Shown: positions 1 through 8,987 of the stretch, piece after piece
Position numbering within the stretch: position 1 is the stretch's first letter
Layout of the letters: each line of letters opens with the position of its first letter
NCBI GenBank assembly: GCA_015852425.1
Contig: JAAAIG010000102.1
Coordinates: 32,412-67,784 of the forward strand
Direction: 5' to 3'
Length of the DNA stretch: 35,373 nucleotides
Source: Gryganskiella cystojenkinii
Lineage: Eukaryota; Mortierellomycota; Mortierellomycetes; Mortierellales; Mortierellaceae
Position numbers and translations under genes: made by a program
The notes under the pieces: model-generated
The model's input: the letters and a program-made list of their open reading frames with translations, nothing else
Told to the model about the DNA's origin: nothing
The model's database searches: none

Positions 1-1188
1 TGCCTGTTGTCCCACTACACCGGATTTTTCCTTTGACCAAGATATGCACAAGAGTCAAGAGAAACTGTATTTAAACTGCTGTTCCTTCTTCTCCTTGGGC
101 AGTTTTGTTATTCTATTCATCCGGCTCTCAGCTGCCAACTTTTTTTATTCCTTGCCTACCACTGTGAACACGCACAGGAGTACCCCAATAAAAGTACTGA
201 GGGTTTCTCTTAATGTTTAGGCAGAAACGCATTAGCCAAGCTCGTGTCATTGTTGGTAGGTGCGTCATATAGACTTTTTTCTACTGCATATTTGCAGGTT
301 GGATCTACATCAGAGCAATTAGAGAAGAGGAGGTAGATGGGACCCAAAAAACAACAACTGCTAATTCGTGAGCAATAAAGATAAATGCACTCCAAGGGAA
401 AGAGTAGAAAAACATCATCTGAGCGAAGAGAATGTAATAATAACTCTTGGTTGTTGTTGTTGTCGTCGTTCGCGCAGAAAGACAAGGCGAGTAGAGAGAC
501 AGAAAATGCAAGGGATAAGCATGCATTTTTTCGTTATTTGGAGATGGAGGGTTGTCATTAATACTCTTTCGTAACAGAGGGATGCTGATCCCGATATCCA
601 CGTTGATGAAAAATGAATGACAAAATTGTTCATGCGAGGTCTTCCTTTCTCCTTCCTTGCCTTTGTCTATTTTTTGTTCAAGGGTCAAGAAAAGCACTAG
701 ATGGCGAAAAATGAACAATGAAATCCTCAAAAAGAGTTGGGTGCCTTTTTTTTTTTTGGCTCTTTTGTCAGTAAGAAGATTGAGCGAGATGTTGTTTTTC
801 ACGTTTGATGTTTTTCTGGGAGAACGCGATGGACAGAGAGGGACGAGGAGGGGGTGAACACAAAAAAAAATGTTTTTATTTCCTCGTTTTGCTTGCGTGC
901 GATTGTTGTTTGTTTATGTTGTTGATTTTTTCAATGCAGGAAAAAAAGAGCATTCGAGACGCCTGTAGGAAACAAGATGCATGCAAGACACTTGCTCGAG
1001 GGCGATTGAATCGTATACAATAACTACACCAGAAGTTGTCCTATATCTCGCCCTTGTCGCTGATGTTAACCCTCCGTTTTTCTCTCTCCATCTGTTTTTT
1101 TACCCTGCACAACCCTGATGGGGTACAATGGTGGTCCATGGGTAGGCAATGAAAAACCCTTGATTGAAAAAGATACCAATCGAATTCA
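1..1188. other. Intergenic/upstream region, no supported gene
   Basis: I see no credible gene here. Open frames exist on both strands, but they are rich in Phe/Leu/Cys/Arg from T-rich and low-complexity DNA, have no recognisable domain, and lack plausible intron-exon structure. There are short TTG/TCG trinucleotide runs near 450-470 and T or A homopolymers near 740 and 865. A leftward gene's 3' end could lie at the left edge, but nothing identifies it. Confidence 0.6.
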
Positions 1189-1195
1189 TATAAAG
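1176..1195 (+). promoter_or_regulatory. CCAAT and TATA elements of the first zinc-finger gene
   Basis: A CCAAT pentamer (1176-1180) lies just upstream of a TATAAAG element (1189-1195). A strongly pyrimidine-rich leader begins immediately downstream. This is a plausible core promoter for the gene starting at 1786. It predicts transcription starting near 1220, so the unspliced leader would be about 560 nt. The assignment is by consensus and position only. Confidence 0.5.
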
Positions 1196-1415
1196 GACCC
1201 CACAAACACACCCTACTTTCCACTTTTTTCTCTTCTTTTCTTCACTCTTCACTCGGCACTCATCCTCTCTCTACTCTCAACTCTGAAGCTGTATCTCTTA
1301 ACTCTCACTCTTTCATTCACCCCGTGTGCAACCTCACCTTCTATATTTTCTACAGCCGTAGCCCATCTACAACGCCATCGCTACCACTTGCACTCTTCAC
1401 TCCCTTCACACTCCG

Positions 1416-1447
1416 ACTCTTTACGCTTCCAACTCTTTACGCTTCCA
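1416..1447 (+). repeat. Perfect 16-bp tandem duplication in the leader
   Basis: Two adjacent identical 16-bp copies (1416-1431 and 1432-1447, unit ACTCTTTACGCTTCCA) lie inside the CT-rich leader of the first zinc-finger gene. Function is unknown; a recent slippage duplication is the simplest explanation. Confidence 0.85.
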
Positions 1448-1658
1448 ACTCACTTTCTAATTCACTTTTACTCCTCAACTGGCCCTATTTTTTCGCCCTT
1501 AAAGAGGACAAAGATATTTATTGAAGCTCCCACCTCTCCATTCGTTTTGACGATCTATTTGTTATTTCTCTTCTTGGCTCCTTTCTTATCCCCCTCAAAA
1601 TCCTTCAAAAACTCGGTGTTCTCTCTATCTTATCTTCGGTTCATCCCATAAACCCTTA

Positions 1659-1784
1659 GTAAGGACACAACCTCCCCCCCCCCACCACCATGACTTTAGG
1701 ATTCTCTGTCGCTAACCTGCCTCTCTATTTGAGTTCGGAACCTTCTTATGCTGACAATTCTCTACCTTCTTGACCCTTCATTAG
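1659..1784 (+). other. Candidate leader intron ending one base before the start codon
   Basis: A GTAAGG donor (1659) is followed by branch-like CTAAC (near 1714) and CTGAC (near 1751) motifs. A pyrimidine-rich tract then leads to a TTAG acceptor ending at 1784, one base before the ATG at 1786. If spliced, it removes a 27-codon upstream open frame. The call rests on consensus alone; the leader could instead be unspliced. Confidence 0.4.
1690..1773 (+). other. Upstream ORF (27 codons) with a strong initiation context
   Basis: An ATG preceded by CCACCACC opens a 27-codon frame that ends in TGA at 1771-1773. It is in the same frame as the main protein and stops 12 nt before the main ATG. Its initiation context is stronger than that of the main start. 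If present in mature mRNA it should depress translation of the zinc-finger protein. It lies wholly inside the candidate leader intron 1659-1784, so splicing would remove it. Confidence 0.5.
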
Positions 1785-1785
1785 A

Positions 1786-3669
1786 ATGTCACACTACGTT
1801 CAATACCAACAACAACAGCAGACATCCTTCTTCCCCACGACTAAGCAACAACAGCAACAAACCATGAGCTACTACAACAACAACACCAGCCAAATCCCAA
1901 TGATGATGGACGCCTCAAACAACAACCATGCCATGGTTGCACAAAATTACATGAACAGCTTCCCCATCAACTTCCCCACTCCTTCACCTGCATCCCCTTC
2001 CTGCTCAGAATCAACAACAACAACGACAGAGAACTGCCAGGATATGTCAGAACAACCGGGTAACTGGCTCGCCCTCCGAAGAGATTCTGGTTTCTCACAT
2101 TCGTCCCTGGACGAGTTGTCGATGGGGATCTTGGCCAGTCGAGAGGAGAGCAAGATTGTCCCTTCTTCCGTCTCTACTTCTTCTTCTCCTGACATCATTG
2201 AGGTCACAGGATCAACGACAACACCCATGTTTGGAATGGAGTTCTTGACGGAAGAGCAACGCCTCTACATCCAACAACAGTCAATCAACAACACGACCCA
2301 AACAACCGAGATGATGAGCAACTTTTACGATCAGGTTCAACTCCTCCAACATCAACAGCAGATGCAACAAATTCAACAACAACAAACCGTTCCCGTTGCT
2401 CCTCAACATCAGGCGGCTCTCATGTCTCCATTGAACTTCCAGCCCCGCCAAGGTCAGATCCAAAGGCCCAAACAACAGCGCAAGCCTCAACTTCAGATCG
2501 CAACCGCGTCTGTCTCTGAGAGTCAACATCCTCACCATCCCTTTGCCACTCCAATGTACAATATGGTCCAGCAACAACAACAGCAGCAGTATGAATACCG
2601 GTATGAGCAACAAAAACAACAACAACAGCAACAACAACAAGTAAACTTGTCGCCCTCCATGTCTGCTGCCAACACCATTGTTCGCGGTCAACAACAACAG
2701 CAACAAGGATACCCATCCTGGGGATACGTGACATCGCCGGTCGAGTCTTGCTTCTCCTCTGGAACGACGACCCCTCTGTTTGCTTCACCCTCATCTCCTA
2801 ACTATGCTTCGAACAACTCGGAGATGGTACACCCTCATCACCAACACCAGCACCATCAGGCCCTATCGGCCGAGTCTTCAAGGGCGACATCACCGACAAC
2901 GACGACTTTTGGTCAAACCTGCAACAGCCTGTACGACAACTACTTGACGGAACGGAAGCTTAGACAACAGCCACAACAACAACATCACTATCACCACCAC
3001 CACAACCACGGTGCATGCTCTTCCGAGAACATGACGATGGCCTCGCCCTCGATGCCCTCAAGTCTGATCATCCGCTCGCGCAAGTCCTCGACCTCATCCG
3101 TCTCCTCAAACTCTTCTTTGGGATCCCAACAGAGCCGGAGAATGTCGACCCTTCGCGAATCCTCCATGGCTTCATCCTCTTCGCCTCCCAACAACAACAA
3201 CAGCATCAACGTGGTCAGCACTTCCTCGCCAACGCATCAATGCCCAAACTGTGGTCAATGTTTCGCCGGTCCAGCAGTCTTGGTCCGTCATATCGAGTCG
3301 ATCCACGACAAGTTGCTCTGGAACTGCATGGGCTGCAAGTCCAACTTGTCGAGACGTGATGCCGTGACCCGCCATATCAACTTGTCGCCCATGGACTCAA
3401 TATGCCGTCAGGTCGGTACCATTGGTCAGATCAAGACCTCGAACGGTGTTGAAGTCCACTTTGAAGTCTCGGCTTACCGTGCCAAACCCTTGGATGAGGT
3501 CATGAGCCGCATGGGCAAGAAGATCTCGACTGCATTGCGCAAGGAGATTGATCGGTCTAAGGCTGCTGCTGCTGCCGCTGCCGCCGCGGCTTCGGTCAAC
3601 GCCTCTTCGATGATGATGGACTCGAGTCTTGTCTGGGCTCATGGCATCAAGCAAGAACAGTTCTCATAA
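1786..3669 (+). CDS. Gln-rich zinc-finger protein with C2H2 + C2HC finger pair (627 aa)
   Basis: Single-exon, probably nuclear DNA-binding regulator; targets unknown. Residues 1 to about 480 are disordered, very rich in Gln, Asn, His and Ser, with several CAA/CAG-encoded Gln runs and His runs. The C-terminus carries two fingers. The first is C-x2-C-x12-H-x4-H (C486, C489, H502, H507). The second is C-x2-C-x12-H-x9-C (C514, C517, H530, C540), a C2HC variant with an S-P pair between the His and the last Cys. About 85 residues follow, including an Ala run. The start is the first ATG after an in-frame TGA that closes the upstream ORF. The Gln-rich N-terminus would suit an activation domain, but this is inference. 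The nearest relatives I can see are the two genes to the right. An AATAAA lies about 70 nt after the stop. Confidence 0.85.
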   Translation: MSHYVQYQQQQQTSFFPTTKQQQQQTMSYYNNNTSQIPMMMDASNNNHAMVAQNYMNSFPINFPTPSPASPSCSESTTTTTENCQDMSEQPGNWLALRRDSGFSHSSLDELSMGILASREESKIVPSSVSTSSSPDIIEVTGSTTTPMFGMEFLTEEQRLYIQQQSINNTTQTTEMMSNFYDQVQLLQHQQQMQQIQQQQTVPVAPQHQAALMSPLNFQPRQGQIQRPKQQRKPQLQIATASVSESQHPHHPFATPMYNMVQQQQQQQYEYRYEQQKQQQQQQQQVNLSPSMSAANTIVRGQQQQQQGYPSWGYVTSPVESCFSSGTTTPLFASPSSPNYASNNSEMVHPHHQHQHHQALSAESSRATSPTTTTFGQTCNSLYDNYLTERKLRQQPQQQHHYHHHHNHGACSSENMTMASPSMPSSLIIRSRKSSTSSVSSNSSLGSQQSRRMSTLRESSMASSSSPPNNNNSINVVSTSSPTHQCPNCGQCFAGPAVLVRHIESIHDKLLWNCMGCKSNLSRRDAVTRHINLSPMDSICRQVGTIGQIKTSNGVEVHFEVSAYRAKPLDEVMSRMGKKISTALRKEIDRSKAAAAAAAAAASVNASSMMMDSSLVWAHGIKQEQFS

Positions 3670-3740
3670 TACTCAATAATTTGTACTGCCTTTTCCCATT
3701 TTGTATACCCACTTGCCACTCGTTTTGCATTTCAAAAAAA

Positions 3741-3746
3741 AATAAA
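3741..3746 (+). terminator. Poly(A) signal AATAAA
   Basis: Canonical hexamer 72 nt after the stop of the first zinc-finger gene. The gap to the convergent neighbour's stop (3948) is only 278 bp, so the two 3' UTRs are close or overlapping. Confidence 0.6.
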
Positions 3747-3947
3747 TATCTTGCTTTGCTTCGAACTTCTGCTCCTCATTGCTTTGATCGGTCACATTCA
3801 CTGAAAACAAATTATAAAATAATTTTAATGACGACAATGGTCATAGGAGGACCTCTTTTGGGTGCGCGGTTCGGGTTGGGATATAAAAAAAAGATCGAGT
3901 CCAATTTTTTTTTGGTTGACGTGAACAAAGCCCAACTGCCACCGGTC

Positions 3948-6083
3948 TTAGCTCCTTCTTTTCGATCCATAGCGTACCCATTGTTCACCAATTCGACGGA
4001 TCTCGTATTCGGCCGTGACGTGGTTATAAAACGCATACAGCCCCCGGTCGAAACAAGCCTGATACTTGGCACTCTCGAAATGACGCCTCAACGCATCAAT
4101 CCGATTGAAATCGTTGCCATCGGGGCAATCCAAGCACCGGAACCGTTTCACTTTCTCGTACAGATGTTTGATTGCATGTCTCTTTAGTTGTCGATCAAGC
4201 TTGAATTGGAAATGCCCCGATGGACAGGCATTGCATTCGTATCGGACCTTACCCTCACTGATATGGATCGTCTTTTTGTAGTTGAGGTAATCCTTGTTGC
4301 GTGAACGGGTCGCAGGATTGGAGGCTGAAGCTGGAGGGCGACCCGGTCCGTTGGTTCCTCGGATGATTGTAGATGGCAAGGGTCTGCATGGGCTATAACG
4401 AATTGCGTCGGTAAGAGCCTTCTTGGTAGTGGTTCTTTTAATAGCGGCAACAATAGTTCTCTTGGTGGCATTCCTTTCGGGGATTGGGTCTGGGGTCGTT
4501 TCTCGCGTTGAGACTGGATACACGGACGGGGACGACGCGACAGAACGCCCTCGACTGCGAGTCCTTGATGATGGATAGTCTCCTGAGATGGAGGAGGAAG
4601 AGGAGCAAATGGACACTACCGAGATCCAAGACGATCCTAAGGTCGCTGTGTCTGAGCCATTTAGACGACAGACTTCCTTTCCCTTGTCCTTCGATGTGGA
4701 TCGACGCGCTTCCTCACCTTGAAAAGGGTGAGTGTAGCCACTGTTCGACCGAGTCCTTTTGATTTCATGAGCAGAACGTCGGCGATGACCTCGACCTTGA
4801 TTCCGCTGGTCGGGATCATAACCATAGCCATCTTCATCATCCGTTTCGTGATCATCATTCTTGCCGTCGTTGTCATCATTACCCTTGTAGTCAGAGTCTG
4901 AGGAGTCGGTTTGATAACGCCCATTATTCATCGCGTCATCATCTTCATCTTCATCTTCAGACCAAGATCGTTTCTTGGACGCACCGATGGAAGCTGTGGT
5001 GCATGATCCAGTTGTCGAACTGTTCTCATCATCACCATCATCTTCAACGTCGTCACCATCGCAGCGGTCATCACCATGGCGATTGTCGTCATCATCGTCG
5101 CTCTTCAAATCCAAGGACGGACCTGAAAAGGACATGGTCAAGGCCTCTGTAGGTGACTGGACCGGCAGGTCTAGGTAACATCTCATACTGTCGCGGGCAT
5201 CGTATGATCCAAGAGGGTGATAAGCCTTAGTCTGGTACACGACCTGCATGACCGCCAGGGTGGCATGGTCGTTATGGAGAGTTTCTGTGGACATTGACGA
5301 TCCGGACGATGAGGACGACGAGGGCAAGGGACTTGAGGGGTTGTGGAAAGGGCTGGGACTATAACCGTCGGACTCGCTCGCAACCAGAGGTGATGGTTTA
5401 GTCAGAGCATAATGTACGGTATCATTCAAAGAGATCATCGAAGCCAAAGCGGTATTGATATCCAATCCTGTCTGGTGATCGCAATGATTCTTCTTCCTTC
5501 GCTGGACCTTTGTCAGTTTCGATGGAACTATCGTTTTCGTCGTCGTCGTCGATGTTGTTGCTGACGCCAGCACCATCGATGGCAACGTCGAGAAAGACGG
5601 CATATCGAGCTCGAGCCGATCCAAGATCCGAGGGACTGGCGACAACGGATGTGAACGGTGGTTGGGCTGCAGCAGACTAAAGCTTAGATCCGAGGCACTC
5701 TTGGTAAAGCCTTGCCAGAGCGGCTTGGTGTTTGGCGGCAGACAGTCTTGCTGGATATAGGAAGCTTGGAAACCCAGTAACTGAGTATCATGGGCTGAGG
5801 AACCGTGATTTGCAGTAAAGCCGAGGGACTGACCCCCCGTGAGGATGGGATCAATCACGAATTCTGTAGTGGAGTCTCGACGCTTGAAGGCATAAAACTC
5901 AGGACAGGACTTTGAGAGCGCCCTGAGACTTAAACATTTTGAAGTAGATGAGGAAGCTTCGACAGCGGCGGCAGCGCCGAGATTCTCTTTTTCATCGATC
6001 GGAGATGGATCTCTGAGGAAGCAGGACCAGACGTCATCGTCCTTGTTGTCTTGGGTTGTGGTTGAAGGATTGTCGCTGCACAT
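3948..6083 (-). CDS. Zinc-finger protein, paired-finger family, acidic central region (711 aa)
   Basis: Single-exon probable nuclear regulator. The N-terminal 350 residues are Ser/Pro-rich. The middle carries long Asp/Glu-rich stretches (about 370-455) and Ser/Arg-rich segments. Two zinc-binding sets lie at the C-terminus: C617, C620, H636, H640 (C-x2-C-x15-H-x3-H) and C650, C653, H668, C677 (C-x2-C-x14-H-x8-C). Both loops are slightly longer than a classical finger, but the order C2H2 then C2HC matches the flanking genes. The frame is open upstream to 6230, but the first ATG is at 6083, and a TATA element at 6243-6250 places the transcription start before it. It is convergent with the preceding gene and transcribed in the same direction as the next. 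Function beyond probable DNA binding is unknown. Confidence 0.8.
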   Translation of the reverse strand: MCSDNPSTTTQDNKDDDVWSCFLRDPSPIDEKENLGAAAAVEASSSTSKCLSLRALSKSCPEFYAFKRRDSTTEFVIDPILTGGQSLGFTANHGSSAHDTQLLGFQASYIQQDCLPPNTKPLWQGFTKSASDLSFSLLQPNHRSHPLSPVPRILDRLELDMPSFSTLPSMVLASATTSTTTTKTIVPSKLTKVQRRKKNHCDHQTGLDINTALASMISLNDTVHYALTKPSPLVASESDGYSPSPFHNPSSPLPSSSSSSGSSMSTETLHNDHATLAVMQVVYQTKAYHPLGSYDARDSMRCYLDLPVQSPTEALTMSFSGPSLDLKSDDDDDNRHGDDRCDGDDVEDDGDDENSSTTGSCTTASIGASKKRSWSEDEDEDDDAMNNGRYQTDSSDSDYKGNDDNDGKNDDHETDDEDGYGYDPDQRNQGRGHRRRSAHEIKRTRSNSGYTHPFQGEEARRSTSKDKGKEVCRLNGSDTATLGSSWISVVSICSSSSSISGDYPSSRTRSRGRSVASSPSVYPVSTRETTPDPIPERNATKRTIVAAIKRTTTKKALTDAIRYSPCRPLPSTIIRGTNGPGRPPASASNPATRSRNKDYLNYKKTIHISEGKVRYECNACPSGHFQFKLDRQLKRHAIKHLYEKVKRFRCLDCPDGNDFNRIDALRRHFESAKYQACFDRGLYAFYNHVTAEYEIRRIGEQWVRYGSKRRS

Positions 6084-6242
6084 TTTTTTTATAATAAGAG
6101 TTAGGCGTTTCCTGTGGAAGGTTCGATAAAGTGTGATCGAGAGAAAAGGAGGGGATGGAGAGAACGAGACAAGAAGGGCGGAGAGAGACTGAAAAGAGTA
6201 GAAGGGAGGAGGATATCGAAGCTGAATCACGAGCCGATTAGC

Positions 6243-6250
6243 TTTTATAT
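6243..6250 (-). promoter_or_regulatory. TATA box (ATATAAAA)
   Basis: On the minus strand this element lies about 160 nt before the ATG at 6083. It fits a start of transcription near 6215 and supports 6083 as the first usable start codon. Confidence 0.5.
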
Positions 6251-6870
6251 GCAGTGTGCATAAAAGTGATCAGTCTCCTGAGAACCATTTCTGGAAAGGG
6301 AATGGCAATAATGGGGGCGATGGTCTGCTCCTTCGTGCTCTCTTTCAACCCTCTCATTGTGAACATAAACTGCCAAAAAAGAACAAAAGCAGGACCATGT
6401 CCATCGACAATGACCAAAAGAAAATAAACCTTGAAGGTATTTTCTGTTTTTGTACACATCTGTATTGTGTGGTAGAAGGGGGTCACGCGTATCTGGCTCC
6501 TCACAATAACGAAAACTAGATTCTTCAAAGAGTGATATAGCACCACCATTGTAAACTCTCGGTCAAACGTTTTCAGTGAACAAAGAAATATATAATACAC
6601 AAAGAACTGTGCCAGGTTTTATTGTTCATGTGAGTAGGAATGCTCTTTTCTTTTGAACAAAGGGACCAGCCTTTTTATTTTTTGAGTATTCAGGTATTCA
6701 ATATTTTCTATGCTGTGATATTATGAGATGTATGGGCAGTATGATTACTTTTGATATGAGGACATTCTATGTGGGGTGCTTAATAGCTATAAGTATGTGC
6801 GGTTGTAGTTCAAAAGGCATAACGACACTCGGTTAGTTCTCGCCCTCCTACGGCCTTTCTTTGGTCGATA
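6251..6870. other. Intergenic, 3' UTR of the right-hand gene, no gene seen
   Basis: This gap lies between two same-strand (minus) genes. It is AT-rich and holds two minus-strand AATAAA signals (6674-6679 and 6618-6623) that probably serve the gene ending at 6871. The rest is the upstream region of the gene starting at 6083. No coding frame here looks real. Confidence 0.6.
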
Positions 6871-8784
6871 TTATGGGTACTTTTCCTTCATCTTGTTCAA
6901 ATCAACGCGGACAGTCTTCTTGCCGTGAGCCCGGCCAGGGTAGAATCGGACCGTGGTCTCTATCTCAGTCTCGGAGCTCATGATACTATAAACCCGCATC
7001 CGACGACAACGCGAACTCTCGGGCGATCTCAGGATATGTCGCTGAACCGAGAACTCGTTCGAGAGCGAGCTCTGGCAGGCTGCACAACGGACCGGGGAAT
7101 ACTGGCCTCTCCATTTGTGGGCTTGTTGATGACGTGCCAGCGAGGGATAGCTCGAGCAAGTGACCAGGCAACCTGCATGCGCACACTACGTTGATTTTGG
7201 TATTAGAGAAGACTTTTTGTTAGTCGATTGTGCGATAACATGCTGTAAGAAAAAAAAATAATACGAAACTTGAAAACTCACACGAAGGATTAGTCTTTGG
7301 GCTTTGGGTTTGGTCATAGCCTTGGTACTAGGAGTTCGACGAGCGCGTTTCTTTTTTCGCTTTCGCGACTGAGCGTCGTCCTCCTCGTCACTGTCACCCT
7401 CATCCTCGTCGCCATCGTTTCCTTGACTATAGCCTTCCGAAGAATCACATGACGAGAATTGTTGTCTGAGAGGTGAGGATTGCGTTGGGGTCGTGGACAA
7501 GATCCCCTGGTAGTTGATGGTGCTCGACGTGGAAGACGACGACGAAGACTGACTCGTACCGTTGCCCATCATCTTCACAATCATGATCGGAACAGAGTGA
7601 TCCAACAGATGAGTACTGGTGCCAAAATCGATCAAGGATCCAGGCAACACCTCACTATCAAGACCAGCACGGTAACCGTAGTAGCCGTAGGCGCCGCCGC
7701 TGCCTCCAATCGGAGATGAGGAAGACGAGGAACCGGAAAGGGAAGAGCCTGAGAACGCGACAGAGATCGAATACGCGTCTGTGTCCGTCATTCCAAAGTA
7801 CTCTTGATCCGAGGAGATCAACTGACCTTGAGGATAATCCAAAGGCGAAGACGAATAGTAACATTGTTCAGAGGGTGAGGCAGGGGCAGAAGAACTTTCA
7901 TCGGGACTGGAGAGTCGATCGAGAGTCGGGGAACGATATGGACCAAAATCACCGAACCCGGCACCATATATTGAGGTGTTGCAAATGGCTTGTAGGGACT
8001 GTTGATGCTGCTGGTATGCCAGTACTTCCAACTGAGCCGGAGGAGTAGCGACTTGGCATTGACTTGATGAAGAGTCAACGAGTTCATGACTCAACAAGCT
8101 GGTTCTGGCCATGGTCGTGCTCACAGTAGGTGTTAAGTCGGCAGTCGTTACAAAGGGCCGCTGTGGTAAAAGAAGGTCAGAGAGCGTAGGGAAGCTCTGC
8201 GCATACGGTTGGACCAATGCCTGTTGCTGCTGTTGATTAAACCGGCTAATGGTTTCTTGGTGAATTGCAAAACTGTATTCAATAGCAGCGAGAGTTTGGG
8301 CTACGGTTTGCTGTTGAGTATGCTGCGGTTGATGATGTGATTTTTGAGAATGGACCTGCTGAGGTTGCTCATGGGATCGTTCGTGACAGTGCTCGATCTG
8401 CTCCTGACCTTCGGAAGACCGATTCATTTGCATAGCCAGTTGCAAATGTGGACAGACATGTTGATCGTTGGTATGATGATCGTACTCAAGATCGTTGTGA
8501 TTCCAATTTGTGGGTGGGAAGAGGTCACTAGATAATGATCCATCTTCGAAGTTGAAGTACAACAGTCGGTCTGTCCCTTCTGAAGATGAGGAAGAGGAGA
8601 GAAGGCTTAGATCGGGGTCTGGTTGGTTATCTTGAAACATTAATGGGCTCTCCATCGACGCGATTTGATCCGAAGTAGTGGTGATGGCTGTAGGGACATT
8701 CTTGGAGACAGCAGCAGCAGCAACGGCCGCAATAGAATCGAGGATAACATCTCTCATCGTCGGAGATGGTGGTGTGGAGCTCAT
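6871..8784 (-). CDS. Two-exon zinc-finger protein, C2H2 + C2HC pair (605 aa)
   Basis: Exons are 8784-7282 and 7185-6871 (minus), joined in phase 0 across a 96-bp intron with a GTGAGT donor, a GACTAAC branch-like motif and a TAG acceptor. Exon 1 (residues 1-501) is disordered and rich in Ser/Gln/His. It ends with an acidic patch followed by a basic cluster (RKRKKKRARR), a likely nuclear localisation signal. Exon 2 starts exactly on the first zinc Cys: C502, C507, H520, H524 (C-x4-C-x12-H-x3-H), then C535, C538, H551, C561 (C-x2-C-x12-H-x9-C). The second finger has exactly the spacing and S-P pair of the finger in the 1786-3669 protein. The ATG at 8784 is the first Met downstream of the TATA at 8981-8987. 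Probable transcription factor; targets unknown. Confidence 0.82.
7186..7281 (-). other. Intron that stays open to its own acceptor TAG
   Basis: The intron is 96 nt, a multiple of three, and has no stop in the upstream reading frame until its last three bases, where the acceptor TAG is itself the stop codon. Retention would give a 532-residue protein with 31 extra residues and no zinc fingers. Confidence 0.75.
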
Positions 8785-8980
8785 GACTAGAGACGAAGAA
8801 TGGAAGGAAATTCGAGGAAACGGCTCAGGACAGACGTGTTCTGGTGAGAATTGAGAGAAAAGGATATCGTTTGGATCTGCAGGTTCAAAGTGTTCGCGAG
8901 GTGGTGTGGGGGGTAGGAGGCAACTGACAGTTGTTTGAGTGAGATGGTAAAGCAAACGAACAGAGGGGATTCAGGAACCA

Positions 8981-8987
8981 TTTTATA
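8981..8987 (-). promoter_or_regulatory. TATA box (TATAAAA)
   Basis: The minus-strand TATAAAA lies about 200 nt before the ATG at 8784. It predicts a transcription start near 8955 and a leader of about 170 nt with no upstream ATG in the main frame. Confidence 0.5.

Noticed and set aside
305..802. 165-codon minus-strand open frame near the left edge
   Set aside because: Phe/Leu/Ser-rich with Thr and Lys runs from simple-sequence DNA, no domain, no promoter or poly(A) context.
1118..1651. 177-codon plus-strand frame in the CT-rich leader
   Set aside because: Ser/Leu/Pro/Phe composition is what any pyrimidine-rich tract encodes. It starts upstream of the TATA element and has no domain.
2281..2706. 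Poly-Leu/Val frames antisense to the first zinc-finger gene
   Set aside because: They are the complement of CAA/CAG glutamine repeats and carry no independent signal.
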